From assembly GCA_024195265.1 (NCBI GenBank), contig JAJLRJ010000005.1:23985855-24049854 (forward strand): DNA of 64,000 nt, read 5' to 3'. Under the pieces are notes generated by a model. It saw only the letters and a program-made list of their open reading frames with translations, had not been told where the DNA came from and did not search any database. Shown here piece by piece: positions 44,573 through 55,677 of this stretch. The stretch's first letter is position 1; every line of letters begins with the position of its first letter. Source of the stretch: Dendrophyllia cribrosa (taxonomy: Eukaryota > Cnidaria > Anthozoa > Scleractinia > Dendrophylliidae). Made by a program: the position numbers and the translations under genes.

Positions 44573-45566
44573 ATGACGATAACTTTGAAGCGTGTTCTAC
44601 GGCTGCGTACTTTAGGTAAGAAAATATAATGTTATATAGTTTCCTTGCAGCATTTATTGAGGGTTGTTTTCAAGCAATGACTTCGGCCGGATGGCTTAGT
44701 TTACACTCGACGCTATAAAGACTACCGTGGCTTTGTTTACTTAGTCTGCAACTACAATTCCAGCCGCCATATTTAATAATTGTTTCTTGATCAACTGTGC
44801 ACTACTGATATGTCAGTTGTATATGGTTTGAGATACACACAGACTGACGCGATATAGCAATTCTATTCTGGTCTATTTATACTGGACGTTATAAGACGCT
44901 ACTTCGTCAGTCTACAACAAATGGTTTCAGCCATATTTAACAGTTGCCTCGTTAATAACCGGGTGTGTAGTAAATAGCCGCTGTCCGTGGTTTGAGATAA
45001 ACACAGACTGATGCGAGGTAGCAATTTAATTCTGGTCAATTTACACTGGACGCTATATGATGCTACTCAATAGTTAGTCTACAACTAAAATTTCAGCCAT
45101 ATTTAACAATTGCCTCATAAATAATCGTTTGTTTAGTAAATTATTGTTATAGTTGTATATAAAGTTTTGTGCCAATATAAATTTTCCCATTGCGCCGTTG
45201 CTTTGCATTATGGAATAGCAAAAGCGCAAATCTGTTTTCAGCGGTCGGGAGTTGTGGGGCAGGGGGGTACTAGGGGTATGTGGGGAGGGATGTTGTGGAA
45301 TGGAAATGTCAGAGACTGAAAACAATTTTCAATACGTCAGGTCTTATTGTTTTGCAAGATGAGGGGGGTGAAACTCTCCTTTAGATCCGTTACTGGTTCT
45401 TGTACGGCACGGACAAGAAAGGAGAGGGAATTGGAAGTTATCTTAGTACCCACTAGGACGTAACGATCTTAATCATAAGTTCCGTCATTTATGTCGCTTA
45501 GCCATTTAGTCTCAGTGGGAGCAACTGATAGCATAATCGTATGAGAGCTGATAATCGACCCCCTGC

Positions 45567-45598
<32 letters not shown>

Positions 45599-45697
45599 TA
45601 ATATTTTTCTCGCTCTCTCTCCAGGTAAATGTCAGGCAGACGCAGAATGGAAGAATGTGACAGAAACCATATACCTCATCGTAAATTGTTTCAGTAG
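44573..45697 (+). CDS. Candidate small spliced gene (weak)
   Basis: Possible exon 1 at 44573-44615 (MTITLKRVLRLRTL, donor TTTAG/GTAAGA) and exon 2 at 45625-45697 (acceptor CTCTCTCCAG, reading KCQADAEWKNVTETIYLIVN, donor AGTAG/GTAAGA). The phases agree (1 then 2). A third exon could start near 46085 after TTTGTCCCAG. No domain is recognised, and the intron holds a degenerate tandem repeat. The splice signals are good but the coding evidence is thin; an RNA or chance is equally possible. Confidence 0.18.
44702..45150. repeat. Degenerate tandem repeat, ~170-bp period
   Basis: Three units share ACTGGACG(C/T)TATA, AGTCTACAACTA-like, CAGCCATATTTAA and GGTTTGAGATA(C/A)ACACAGAC in order. Diverged, non-coding. 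Confidence 0.6.
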
Positions 45698-46408
45698 GTA
45701 AGATTTGGAAAAAGTATTTCGTAGTTAAATGTTAGATGGTACATTGTATGCCGGTTCGTGTCTGAAAGAGACAACAAATAGTTTCATATTCAAAAGGGAC
45801 AGACCTCAAATAAATGTAGCTACTAAACATGACTTTCAGGGACAGTGAAGAGAGCAAAGCAAGCGAGACCGCAAATAAAAAAGCCTGTCACGAGCAGGCG
45901 TGAATCGCCCGCGTGTTTTACTCGCGCGACGTTCCCTACGGAAAAACAATAGACGAAAACTCTCCGTTCAGAATCGCCTCCAACGCGTAGGCACGATTCG
46001 TTAGTTCGGGTGTTAGTTCGCCCTTGCGACTATCCCTGGAAGAAACAAGAGAGACTAAAATTTAAAGCGCAAAAAAGACCATATCTTTTGTCCCAGTAAA
46101 TGTCAGTGTTATGAGACAAATCTCCCTCGAAGGAAATTTGGACAAGTGTGAGTGGATGCTTTAGTCCCGTTTAACTTAGTTAGATAGACACATTTCCCAG
46201 CGAATACGTACACTTACATGATAGTTTTTTTTTGTCAGGTTAAACGTAGAAACAAGAAATCATAGGTGAGCTTCCATCAACTTCGACATGATAATATAAT
46301 GTTTAAAGAGGTGAGTTGATTGATAAGCTTTAATAGTTATATTCCGTGGCTTCTGTAGTGGGAAATTAAAAAAAAAAGAATGAAAACTGAGTTGATAAGG
46401 TAAATTAG
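45151..46408. other. No gene beyond the weak candidate
   Basis: Includes an (AAT)n microsatellite at about 45567-45599. Nothing else recognised. Confidence 0.35.
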
Positions 46409-46694
46409 TATATACTGAAACAGTGGATAGCATTGTTGGCGCGCTCTGATTGGCTACTGAAACTCGGAATAGCAAGTGCTATTCACCTCCCAGCAATTTG
46501 CGCGCGAAAATTGTAATCATTGACAGGAATAAATGAGTTAAAAAGCATCATTTTCGTTATATTATCTCACTGTTTCTGTATATACTAAACAACTATTCAC
46601 CTCAGTGTAGGTGGGTAGTGGTGGATATTTACCTCGCCGCTTCGCGGTTCGGTAAATATCCACCACTACCCACCTCCACTTCGGTGAATAGTTG
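46409..46694. mobile_element. Nested foldback element
   Basis: Outer inverted pair AGTATATACTGAAACAGTG (46409) and CACTGTTTCTGTATATAC (46568). Next to it is a near-perfect palindrome at 46590-46694 with arms from CAACTATTCACCTC to GGTGGATATTTACC. Non-coding; probably the end of a MITE family. Confidence 0.65.
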
Positions 46695-47004
46695 TTAATT
46701 AGCAATCGAAAGGAGATTCAAAAGGTGACGTTTCGATCGCTAGCCCCTTGTGTTCGCATTCCATTCCATTCCATTCCATTCTTGAAGCGCCATCCCGTTG
46801 TGATTCACTTTGTTAAAGGGCTGTCGCTCGAAACGACAGCTTTTGAATCTTTTTACGGTGGCCAATTTATCTTAGTTATTAACTTTGTTGATAAAAACAA
46901 TAATCGTGTCTACCTTTTTGATATTCAAAACGTGATGGCATTTATTGATATATTTTTTGTTTTATTTCTTTGTAGGATACAAGGAAACTATAAATGTCAG
47001 AATC

Positions 47005-47005
<1 letters not shown>

Positions 47006-47051
<46 letters not shown>
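47006..47051. repeat. (GAAA)n microsatellite
   Basis: About eleven GAAA units. Lysine/glutamate-rich open frames through it are artefacts of the repeat. Confidence 0.9.
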
Positions 47052-47052
<1 letters not shown>

Positions 47053-47374
47053 CAACCCGATTTAAACAAAGAAAAAGGTAGAGCTGAGCTAGTCTTAGTT
47101 TTAGCACAGTTTTTCTATTTTTTCTTATAACCACCAAATTCGATCATAATTTTCTTAGTTCAGTCGAGATACAGTGCAACACAGATCAAACAAATTTCTT
47201 TTTAAGCGCGTTTTAAGGAACAACTTCTAGGACCAACTATTAAATGATAGCACAAAGATAGTGAAACCTCGAAATCGAATAACTGCATTGTTTCATCCAT
47301 ACAGTTCTCGTTAACAGAGAAAATAAACCTACATAAATATTCAGGAAACAGTTACTAGGCAATTTCAACTTTAA

Positions 47375-47612
47375 AGGAGAACTGAAGCCCCAAAACAAGT
47401 TAATTTGTTTTGGTAGCTTAATGTATGAAAAACATGATTCGAACCATTTTTTCTGCCCAATGTGTTGCCTTAGCGAGAAATAACGCTTTAAAGTTACTCT
47501 TTTCCCGCTTTTTCGGCGTGATACCGCAGGCGACAAAAATCAGTCAGCGGCTGTTAACGTGAAGTTATGACGTATGGTACGGGGAGACATCAGAAGAGTA
47601 AACAAACACGAA
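47375..47612. repeat. Left terminal inverted repeat
   Basis: Pairs with 52508-52745. The outer 135 bases are nearly identical; the inner part keeps CAGCGG..TGTTA and TTATGACGTA(T/G)GGTA. Probably includes the promoter of the ballast gene. Confidence 0.85.
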
Positions 47613-47653
47613 CAGTATATTTCTGCCAGAATTCGCCGTAAATTTCCCCTATT

Positions 47654-48531
47654 ATGAGCGGAATTCAGCCTTTCCAATTCGAACCAACCTATTCTCCTGG
47701 TGAAGAATCGAGCGAGGATGACTTATATCACGTTGTCGAAGAAGACAAACCAGACTCAAGCATGAGGATCGGGAATACGAACTGGTGTATTTGTGGTGTG
47801 TGCGTGTCGATGCCGACAGCAGGTGAATGTTACAGCTGTCAAGAGCTAGAAGAGCTCAATCAGAAATTTGACGACTCAGGTTTGTGATGTTTTCTTTTTT
47901 CATTCATTGTACGTTTTAAATACTACAGTTATTTACCTTTCCAATCCGGTTTGACAGTGCTGCCGATAGTAGTTTAATTTTAATCCACTAGAAATTGTTC
48001 GTTTTGCTTTCGCTTGAAGACGCTACAAAACGATATTTCCTTGTGTAAACTATACTAAATTCAGACAAATAAAAAAAAACATTCAAGCTATGTATACCCA
48101 GACAGAGGCTTGATTTAATGTTGTTGTTTTCTACTGGTGGGTGTCACATGTATAACAACGCATGAAAAGTTTCGTATCGTGTGCCTTGACTTCGATGTTT
48201 TGAGGACAGCACTCGTGACTATTCACAATGCGCGACTTAATCCAATACCGGAACCAATAACAAACAGGTGAGTTGTTTATAAACTTCACCCTAGCTATAA
48301 TTTATAGTTTTTGTTTTTGTTCACCTTATATTGCTTTGACAGCAGTATTTGATTTATTTTAGAACTTGGCGCTTGGAAGCTTATCGGCAGTTCACGTGGT
48401 GGGTACATGGCGTTTTGGGGAAAAAGCGACGAAGGATTATTCCTGCATATGTGGTTCAGGCCATTACGAAAGAATTTCCTGAAGAAAGTGGACAATATGC
48501 TGGATTTAGAGAGGCAGATATAGAGTTATAA
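47654..48531 (+). CDS. Transposon-borne P2X7-type ballast-domain protein
   Basis: Spliced gene in three exons: 47654-47879, about 48135-48267, and 48363-48531. Exon 1 encodes an acidic start (EESSEDDLYHVVEED), then a cysteine cluster NTNWCICGVC with C45, C47, C50, C59 and C62. Exon 2 encodes GVTCITTHEKFRIVCLDFDV with two more cysteines; exon 3 reads NRTWRLEAYRQFTWWVHGVL then RRRIIPAYVV ... FPEES ... YAGFREA. This order of blocks matches the zinc-binding C-terminal ballast domain of vertebrate P2X7, without the channel part. Donors (CAG/GTTTGT, CAG/GTGAGT) and the exon 3 acceptor (ATTTATTTTAG) are good. The exon 2 acceptor lacks AG in the right place (TTTTCTAC), so this copy may be splice-defective. 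Function in transposition is unknown. Confidence 0.75.
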
Positions 48532-48952
48532 CTTCATCAGTGCGCTTATCAATAATATTTATTTTCTGCTTCTTATTACATGTAATTATGCTTTAGTTTA
48601 TGAATATCATTCATGTTTTCAACCTAAAAAAGAAATTGTTTATAATCTCAATCATTTCAGCATAAATCGGTTGAACTGGAACATTATCTTTTGTATAAAG
48701 CTATGAAATTGTATGTTTTTTATCTAACATTGTTCATAACATACAACTTTGATGGCTTCATTTGTTATTTACTGATTTCCTAATGAATTATCTGACCGAT
48801 TTTGACAATAACATCAAATATATAAGCCAAAAAGGAAACATTTTTCCGATAGAAATAATTATGTGTAAATTATTCATGCTCTTTCTGGCATTTTTCTTTC
48901 ATTCATATTGTAATAAACATGCATATAGTTCTGCTCACTTACATTTGAATTT

Positions 48953-51908
48953 TTAAAGATTTGAAAATCTTGATGTATGCTTAGCAATAACATCTGCTTT
49001 CGGGGACTTAGGTTTGCTGGCAATATTTTGAGGGATGTGTGGGGATGTAAGTGTTGCACTTCTCTCCTGAGGTTTTTGTCTTTTTCTGTCAACAATGGCA
49101 TCGAGCATTGGCTTCAGGTGATCTCTGTTTGTCTTTTCCATGAGAGGCTTTGCCACCCACTCTTTGGTGTGTTTTGGAAAAACAACCTTGTATTGGTACC
49201 CCCCCTCATTAGCACCTCTTGTCGCTGTGGCCTGTTGCCTTCCCACGTTTGCATTGTGGTCTAATGCTGCCAACTGGGTACGTGCGACCATGCCCTTGTA
49301 GGTGAAGTGTTGACGCTTGGGAGTGTACTTGGTATATACATTATGGTATACCTCCAGTTTACCAGTGTGGCAGCACAAGGACAACTGCTGGATATCTTTT
49401 AATAGCTTTCTATCAAAGACGACTTCCTTTAGTGCTTCGTGGGCTGGTGAGCCAGGCCGGAGCCACCGCTTGGTTCTTGCTTCGTCACGTGGGATAGGTG
49501 GATGAGCACACTGGTGGTAAAAGTCTGCAGAATCCCAGGAATGAATGTTTGCAGTGTGATGGACAATGGATATCCACTTTTCCCTCAACATCTCCTTGTC
49601 CCCCTCGCAGGTTTCAGCACACCACCAGAGATGATTCGAAATTGACTTTATCCAAGGTGAGAGCTCCTCACAGTCCTTTTTCTTGGCTTTTTCATTAAGC
49701 TTTTTGGTGATACTTTTAGAGAGGTGCCAAACATCAAATTGCTGTTCCACTTCAGGGTATTCTCTCTTTATGTCGGCCCTGATACCAACATGGCTATCAG
49801 TGGCGACAACTTTAATCTGTCCCCCCTTGGTTTTTATGTTGTCCATGCAGCGCTTAAACCCCTCCCTTTCCATGGCATTACTATTGTTCACCTCACTGAC
49901 TTGAACAACATTAAAATCAACTATTTTATCTGTTTCTTGGTCAATCATAGTATATGTGCCATATTTGGCATTGTGGCCAGGGCTGTCACAGCGACCATCC
50001 CCCGAAAGCCACAAATCTTGATCAATTAGATCTGCAAAAACATAATTTTGCTCCCTTTGCCAAGACTCATTAACTACAGGAAACAAATATTTGTCTTGGA
50101 TGGTGTAAAATGTTTTCTCACTGAAGAACTGTAATTTAAATATGTCTGCTAGAGAAGCCACTTTAGTGTATGTGGCACCGCTTAGCAAAATAGAAGATGA
50201 GAATAATAAATTTCCAGCAGCCATTCCCTCAATCATTGGTTGACTTTCCCAGGTTTTTAAATGCCCATTAATACATTTCATGGTTATGAGCAATTGGCTT
50301 CCCTGGGTGGATTCATTTGTTTCAGTAACAACTGCACCACACTCAAGGCATCGCTTAAAGAGCTTTAGGAGTTCCTCTTTAAAAACAATGAATTTGGTGT
50401 CGTCCTGTGGGTTCATTGAAGATTGGGATGTTTCTCTGTCTTCGTCTTCTGATTCTGAAGCATCATCCGAAAAACTATCAGATTTCATAGGCACATAATT
50501 GGCATCCTTTTTCGGGGACACCTCTGGGGAGGTAGGGTCGGCAGTAATTTCGTCCATGATGTCTTCCATTTGGGCCTCTTCAACTTGAGTGCTGGCCTCA
50601 CAGGTATGCACTTCTGGGGTCTGGGTGTCAGATGATTTCATGATAAGTCGGTCTCCACGTGTGTTGACCTGGCAACCAAAATCAGCACTCTCCCTCAGTA
50701 TATTGACTTGGACTGCTTGTGACTCGACCGTTGCGGTGACTTCAGGCTGTAAATCAGCTGATTCCTCTGTCCATGCAGATGTACTGGGTTGAGGTTCATC
50801 AAGTCCATCAGGTAATGATTGAAGACTTGTGTCAGTGAGAGAAGTAATGTACTGCAAACCAAAGCAATATGGATTTTGTACATCACTGTCAAGTTTCTTT
50901 TTTTTCCCCTAATTTTTCTGAGTTCCTCATTTTTTTTTTTTTAAGGAAAACCTTCAATAGGTTTTTAAGTCTTTTCCTTTCTTTGGTTCAAAGTTATCCT
51001 GTTGTCTTGACCTTTTATACTGCTTGACACACTAAATTCCATGTGCATATTTTTGGGGCTACTTAGCTGAACGGTGGGGAATAAACTAACAGCTCTATTT
51101 CTAGACAATAGAGGAATTGTAAGAAGCAAATAATTATTTGTTTTGATTTATTCCTTTCACTTTCGATTCTGTATATAATGAGAGATCGGGGAGGGCTACT
51201 CATTAAATTTCCATAAGATTCAGCTTTTCCTAAAGGTACCAGAATTTCATGCTCCTTGAACCAAAACTGAAACCCCTAAATGGCAACTACATGTAGCACT
51301 ATAGATTGCAAACACAAGAAAAAGTTGATATATGTTGTGGTTAAAATTTCTTTTAGTTTGATTTTTTCCAAACCAGTTTGATTTTGTTTTCTTTGCCTTA
51401 GATTATGGTTAATGAACCTTAAACTGTTGAACATTTTCAAACCAAAGAAAAATTTGAACCACACCACTATCAGATTGTCAATTGGCACTGTAGGTGCATG
51501 ACAACTCATGGGTCACTTGACCTGCTGTGTGATAGCACTAAAATTATATAGGCTAAACAATCTCTGAAATCTTACCTCTTTTCTGGCTTGATCTTGCGTA
51601 CGTTTCTCAGACGATAGTCGAGGCTTTTTTGGTGGGGATCGATGAGAAAATAATGAGGGTATAGCATCTGTCTTTAAGTTAAATTTCGGTTTCTCACCAA
51701 GAAGTTCTGCTTTTAAGTCACGCTCGTAACAATCAGCCATGAAATGCTCTGAACACAACCTGCTGTTCTTGGTCACAACAAGATCAGCACGAGATACTTT
51801 CGCCAACCACTGTTTTCGGAAAAACTCGTCACTTGGAAAGCGGTGATAATGAATACCAGTAGTATGTCTCGAGTCATTGTTGCAATCAACAGCCGCGCAG
51901 TACACCAT
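48953..51908 (-). CDS. Kolobok THAP-DDE transposase (spliced)
   Basis: Two exons: 51908-51576 (111 codons) and 50851-48953; phase 0 is kept across donor GAAAAGAG/GTAAGA and acceptor GGTTTGCAG. Predicted protein 743 residues. Exon 1 is a THAP domain with zinc ligands C4, C9, C52 and H55, W34, FP at 24-25 and an AIPSLF end, followed by a basic tail. Exon 2: an acidic linker, a zinc-ribbon-like CLECG ... CINGH (about 279-308), then the RNase H-like DDE domain with SGDGRCDSPGHNAKYGTY (D near 396) and VVATDSHVGI (D near 463), followed by FDVWHLSKSI. The transposase cuts and pastes the element at TTAA (family knowledge). No stop or frameshift is seen. It is transcribed from the right terminal repeat, convergent with the ballast gene. 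Confidence 0.88.
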
Positions 51909-52507
51909 TGTCGAAAGGACAAGAGAAGTTTACGTTTTTTAGACTAAGTCGCGAGTTGAAATAATTATTTAATTACAAAGCAATCCCCATTTATACAAGA
52001 TTCCTTGCGTAAGAACGGAAAGTATACTACGTAAACTAAAAGAAAAACCAAAGTCCACGACAGATTGCAACATTTTATTTGTACGAACGTAAATGTACAT
52101 CGATCTTTATTGCAACATTCACGCGCCATCGTCACTTGATCCGTGTTATCGATCAAAACTTCAAAGATGAACAACAAACATACACTGTCGAACGAAGGCA
52201 TGAGAATGGAAAGCAATTCAAATTTATAGTAAATTCTGCATAAGGAGCAATAACACCTCCGCCAAAATCGATCTTTAGTTACACAATTTGAAACATATTT
52301 CAGTGTACAATCAATGTGAAGACTAGGCGAGACTGTAATTTTAACGACATACCTTCGATTTTAACATCGCATGTCACGATAAACGTGAAATTACACAATC
52401 CTCAAATATTGAAATGATGTCAGTGGCCAAATAAAACCCTCTGGTACTTTTTTTTCTTCCCTGCATTTGCTTTCTTCTCGATTCAAAGTAAGAAACCGTC
52501 GCGTGCG

Positions 52508-52745
52508 CCTACAAACCTCCATCGCGGTGCTGTTTACTTTCTTCCCCATACCCTACGTCATAAACTTCAATAACAACCGCTGATACACCTATTCTGAGCC
52601 GCCGTACAAAAGCGGATTAGAGTAACCTTTAAAGCGTTATTTCTCGCTAATACAACACTTTGGGCAGAAAAAATGGTTCGAATCATGTTTTTCATACATT
52701 AAGCTACCAAAAGAAATTAACTTGTTTTGGGACTTCAGTTCTCCT
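52508..52745. repeat. Right terminal inverted repeat
   Basis: Inverted partner of 47375-47612, ending CTTCAGTTCTCCT then TTAA. Lies upstream of the transposase gene. Confidence 0.85.
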
Positions 52746-52749
52746 TTAA

Positions 52750-53689
52750 GGATTGAGAATTGGCAACAAACATGCCCAACCTTCAGGTAGACGCATGTGC
52801 GCGTTGCGGGCCTTTTTTTGCTTATTGATGCAACGTCTTTCTGCCCTAACAATGACAACGTAAAAAATCAATAAGGAATTCATTTATGCACCAATTTATT
52901 CGTGAAAATCACACTCCGTGTTAAGTTTATAGTCACAATTATAACCCATTTTGCTTATTTAATATATCAATTTTCAGTGACTGGATTTTTTAATGTTTAA
53001 ACGGCTTCTCAGTGAAAGACGTTAGAGCATGCAATCCAACATGGTTTGTCAGTTTTCGGTAAAGACTTTTAGGTTACAAAACGATTTATCAGAGGAAATT
53101 AACTGGTCTTTTTCTGTTTTCAATAAGGGACATCTCAGTGAATATCATGGGCCATTTTGTGTGTCTTAGAAAAATTTCTCGGCCATTTTCTCCGATTTAT
53201 GTGATATTAGGGATTACAACTTACAGTAGTTAAAACGAATTTTTTGTGCAAATTTAAGGGCATGTTTTTCCGTGTTCAGTGTTAATTGTGTTATATTATA
53301 CAATTTAATTTTTGTCGTCTTTTTTCTATAAAAAGTTTGATTGTTTATGGTATTTTTTTAGGCGACAATATAGAACGAGCAACTGTATTCATTAGTAACT
53401 GAAAACAATGAAAACTGAAAATTACTTGTTTACTGACTTTCTTCAATTTTTAGTTTTCGAAGACATGTTACTTTGAAATATGAATTGCTTAATAGTTAGA
53501 GCTTGAGCTGGAATAGTAGATAAATTGTCTGACCTTTCAGAGTGTTACAGTTAAAGCATTCCTCATTGTTTGGTCACTTAACTGCTGTGAGATATAACAT
53601 ATCAACAAGGACATTGAAAGATAAAGTAATTATTTGTGAAGTTGATTTCCCACTTAGTTAAACTATAAAGCCATCTTTAACCCGTAAAT
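52750..53689. other. Intergenic, nothing recognised
   Basis: AT-rich sequence to the right of the Kolobok element; no gene or defined repeat. Confidence 0.35.
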
Positions 53690-53825
53690 AAGCGCATGCG
53701 TTATGAACGAGTTATCGGAAACGGTGGCTTGAATTCACTCGCTCACTCAATCCTCCCATCAGCTGTAAACTTAGTGACGTAATGCTTTGTTACGAATGTG
53801 TTTCGTAACAAGAACAACGAGAATC
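53690..53825. repeat. Dispersed repeat, inverted relative to 10455
   Basis: See 10455-10605; shared words are CGCATGCG, GAGTTATCGG, CTCACTC, CATCAGCTGTAAA and GTTTCGTAACAAGAAC. Confidence 0.55.
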
Positions 53826-53880
53826 CATCGATAACAATGACTAATTTGTTATAAACGAATATAAACAACAATAAGCTTAA

Positions 53881-53904
53881 CTCTATTCGGCCTGTGGGGG
53901 GTGG

Positions 53905-53990
<86 letters not shown>

Positions 53991-53998
53991 GGGGGGGT

Positions 53999-54051
<53 letters not shown>

Positions 54052-54752
54052 GGGGGGGGGGGGGGGGGGGGTGGGGGGGGGGGGCACAAAGTACCCGCGC
54101 TAACTTTCAACATTCATAACTTCTTTAAGATGTATTCAAACGCCATCAAACTTTGTGACTTTTCCTAAATTTGTCTGGCAACAATTTCACATGACAATTT
54201 TTTGATCACGTGACTTGACGTTTCCATGGCAACAAGATTTTGACAGCCGTGTTTTTTGGAAATTTGCATATTTCTACCTTTGAAAGAAAAAAACAATGTT
54301 TATTGGTATAACTTTTGTATTTTCATCATTTAGCGTTTATGTATTGGTTTTGATTAATTTTGCGTCAATTTGGATGGTTTTTTAAGAGGTTTTTAAAAAA
54401 ATCAGAAATCCAAGATGGCGGATCCAAGATGGCGGCCGTATAACTAATTACCTAATAACTACGTCATATGACGTCATCGTTCCATTGTGCGGACCGCAAA
54501 GGAGACAGTTTTGGACGTAAGTTTTACCTTCTAGGGTTTTATTGTCATTGCCTTAATGTTCTTGAAGTTCATAGGGGGGGAGGGGAGGGGGGGGGGGGGG
54601 GGGTCACAATGTGCTCCCCTTCCAGGCTAAGGAACTCAAAAAAAGCCTAGGCAAAAGAGGATTATGATTAAGTCTTTATTGTTCTATGGCTGCAAGGAAA
54701 TTGCTGTACGACTATCCACTCAGGAACTCAAAAAAGCCCAGGCCGAAAAGGG
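53881..54752 (+). mobile_element. TTAA-flanked G-run MITE, unit A
   Basis: TTAA at 53877-53880 and 54753-54756 border CTCTATTCGGCCTG and CAGGCCGAAAAGGG, an inverted pair. A giant G tract follows the left end, then the body GCACAAAGTACCCGCGCTAA ... ACGTCATATGACGTCATCGT, a second G tract (about 54577-54603), CACAATGTGCTCC and AGGCTAAGGAACTCAAAAAA. About 60 bases (54660-54719) duplicate the genomic flank found beside unit C, before a second terminal piece AGGAACTCAAAAAAGCCC closes the element. Non-coding. Confidence 0.75.
53906..54084 (+). repeat. ~180-base poly-G tract
   Basis: Almost pure G, with T only at 53990, 53998, 54051 and 54072. Far longer than the other G tracts here (about 15-35 bases). 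It may be a real expansion able to form quadruplexes, or a sequencing/assembly artefact. Glycine- and proline-only frames across it are meaningless. Confidence 0.9.
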
Positions 54753-54847
54753 TTAAATATGTTTCGCATTTGTAGTCTTAAATGTAACAATAAAATCGAT
54801 CTAAAAAAATTTTTCAACCGAGAGACGCGTTTTGATGCGTATCTAGC

Positions 54848-54912
54848 ATGGTCGGTGGTCGAGTGGTTTAGTGTTGGGAATTAGAGTCGGGAGGCGCGAG
54901 TTCAAGTCCAAA
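54848..54912 (+). ncRNA. tRNA-like / SINE promoter relic
   Basis: TGGTCGAGTGG (about 54856-54866) fits a Pol III box A, and AGTTCAAGTCC (about 54899-54909) is a near box B, spaced about as in a tRNA with leucine-like features. No acceptor stem can be closed, so a tRNA-derived SINE head or a tRNA pseudogene is the likelier reading. Confidence 0.4.
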
Positions 54913-55677
54913 ATGTCCTTACGTATTATTATAAAACAGCCAGCCGTTAAATAATGTTGCAACGTAATGGAAACATGACTTTGATCACATTTCACAAACT
55001 TGGTAAAGCATGAAAGCAATCGAGGCATGTTTTCCCTGATTTAAAGACATAAACCCCACAGCAAAAAGAACAACAAAATATGTCAAGTTTCTTTAAGGTA
55101 GCCCATGATTATGAATTGAAACATTCATTTAGTATATATGTTTCCGATAAGGATTTTAAGCGATTTCTTAGTGAAAATTAAAAGTTGTATGTTTGTTTCT
55201 GAGTTCTAATATATATTTTTGTGTTTGGTAATTTTCTGGTTACCAGTAACTTTTAAAGCATTTATTCTTAATGAAAATCAAATGCCATTTGTATGTTTCT
55301 TTTAACTTTAATTTCAAAATTTTCAATTTAATTAAACGAATTATTCGGCAGTGAATCATAGGCTATTTTGTCCGTTAAGGGTTTTCAAACAATTTATGTC
55401 TAGACGTTAAGGCAATGACACACGTTTTCTCTTTTAATTGTGTCTCTTAGTTTTTAACTGTTCTGATTGTTTGAATGTGTATGATTGTCAGCTTTATGGA
55501 GCACAAGAGACCTGACAATATTCGGAAGAGTCATGAAACTTTAAACTTTGGGCCTATCACAGCTTGGTTATTTAGCAGCAAACCTTGAGGATCGACTTTG
55601 TGGAAACGAAAGCCTTTAAATTTCTCTGGAGGAATTAAGTGGCTGTCTCTCTAAGATCCTCATAATCAAAATTAGTC
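54913..55677. other. Intergenic, nothing recognised
   Basis: AT-rich sequence between the tRNA-like relic and the large inverted repeat. Confidence 0.35.

Larger units (their letters stand above)
47375..52745. mobile_element. Kolobok-type DNA transposon, two genes
   Basis: TTAA at 47371-47374 and 52746-52749 flank the exact inverted termini AGGAGAACTGAAG and CTTCAGTTCTCCT. The terminal inverted repeats continue with few mismatches for about 135 bases and more loosely to about 240 (47375-47612; 52508-52745). Length 5371 bases. It encodes a THAP-DDE transposase on the minus strand and a ballast-domain protein on the plus strand, converging on 48531-48953. TTAA duplication plus a THAP-bearing transposase is diagnostic of Kolobok. 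Clean ends and open exons suggest it is young. Confidence 0.93.

Noticed and set aside
46692..47130. Open frames ending in repeated lysine/glutamate
   Set aside because: They run through a (GAAA)n microsatellite and have no domain upstream.
48977..50792. Plus-strand open frames opposite the transposase
   Set aside because: Shadows of the minus-strand transposase exon, which has clear domain content.
53743..54119. Proline-rich and glycine-rich open frames on both strands
   Set aside because: Direct translation of the poly-G tract; no coding meaning.
54848..54912. Functional tRNA gene
   Set aside because: Box A and B are present, but no acceptor stem or proper anticodon stem can be drawn; kept only as a tRNA-like relic.
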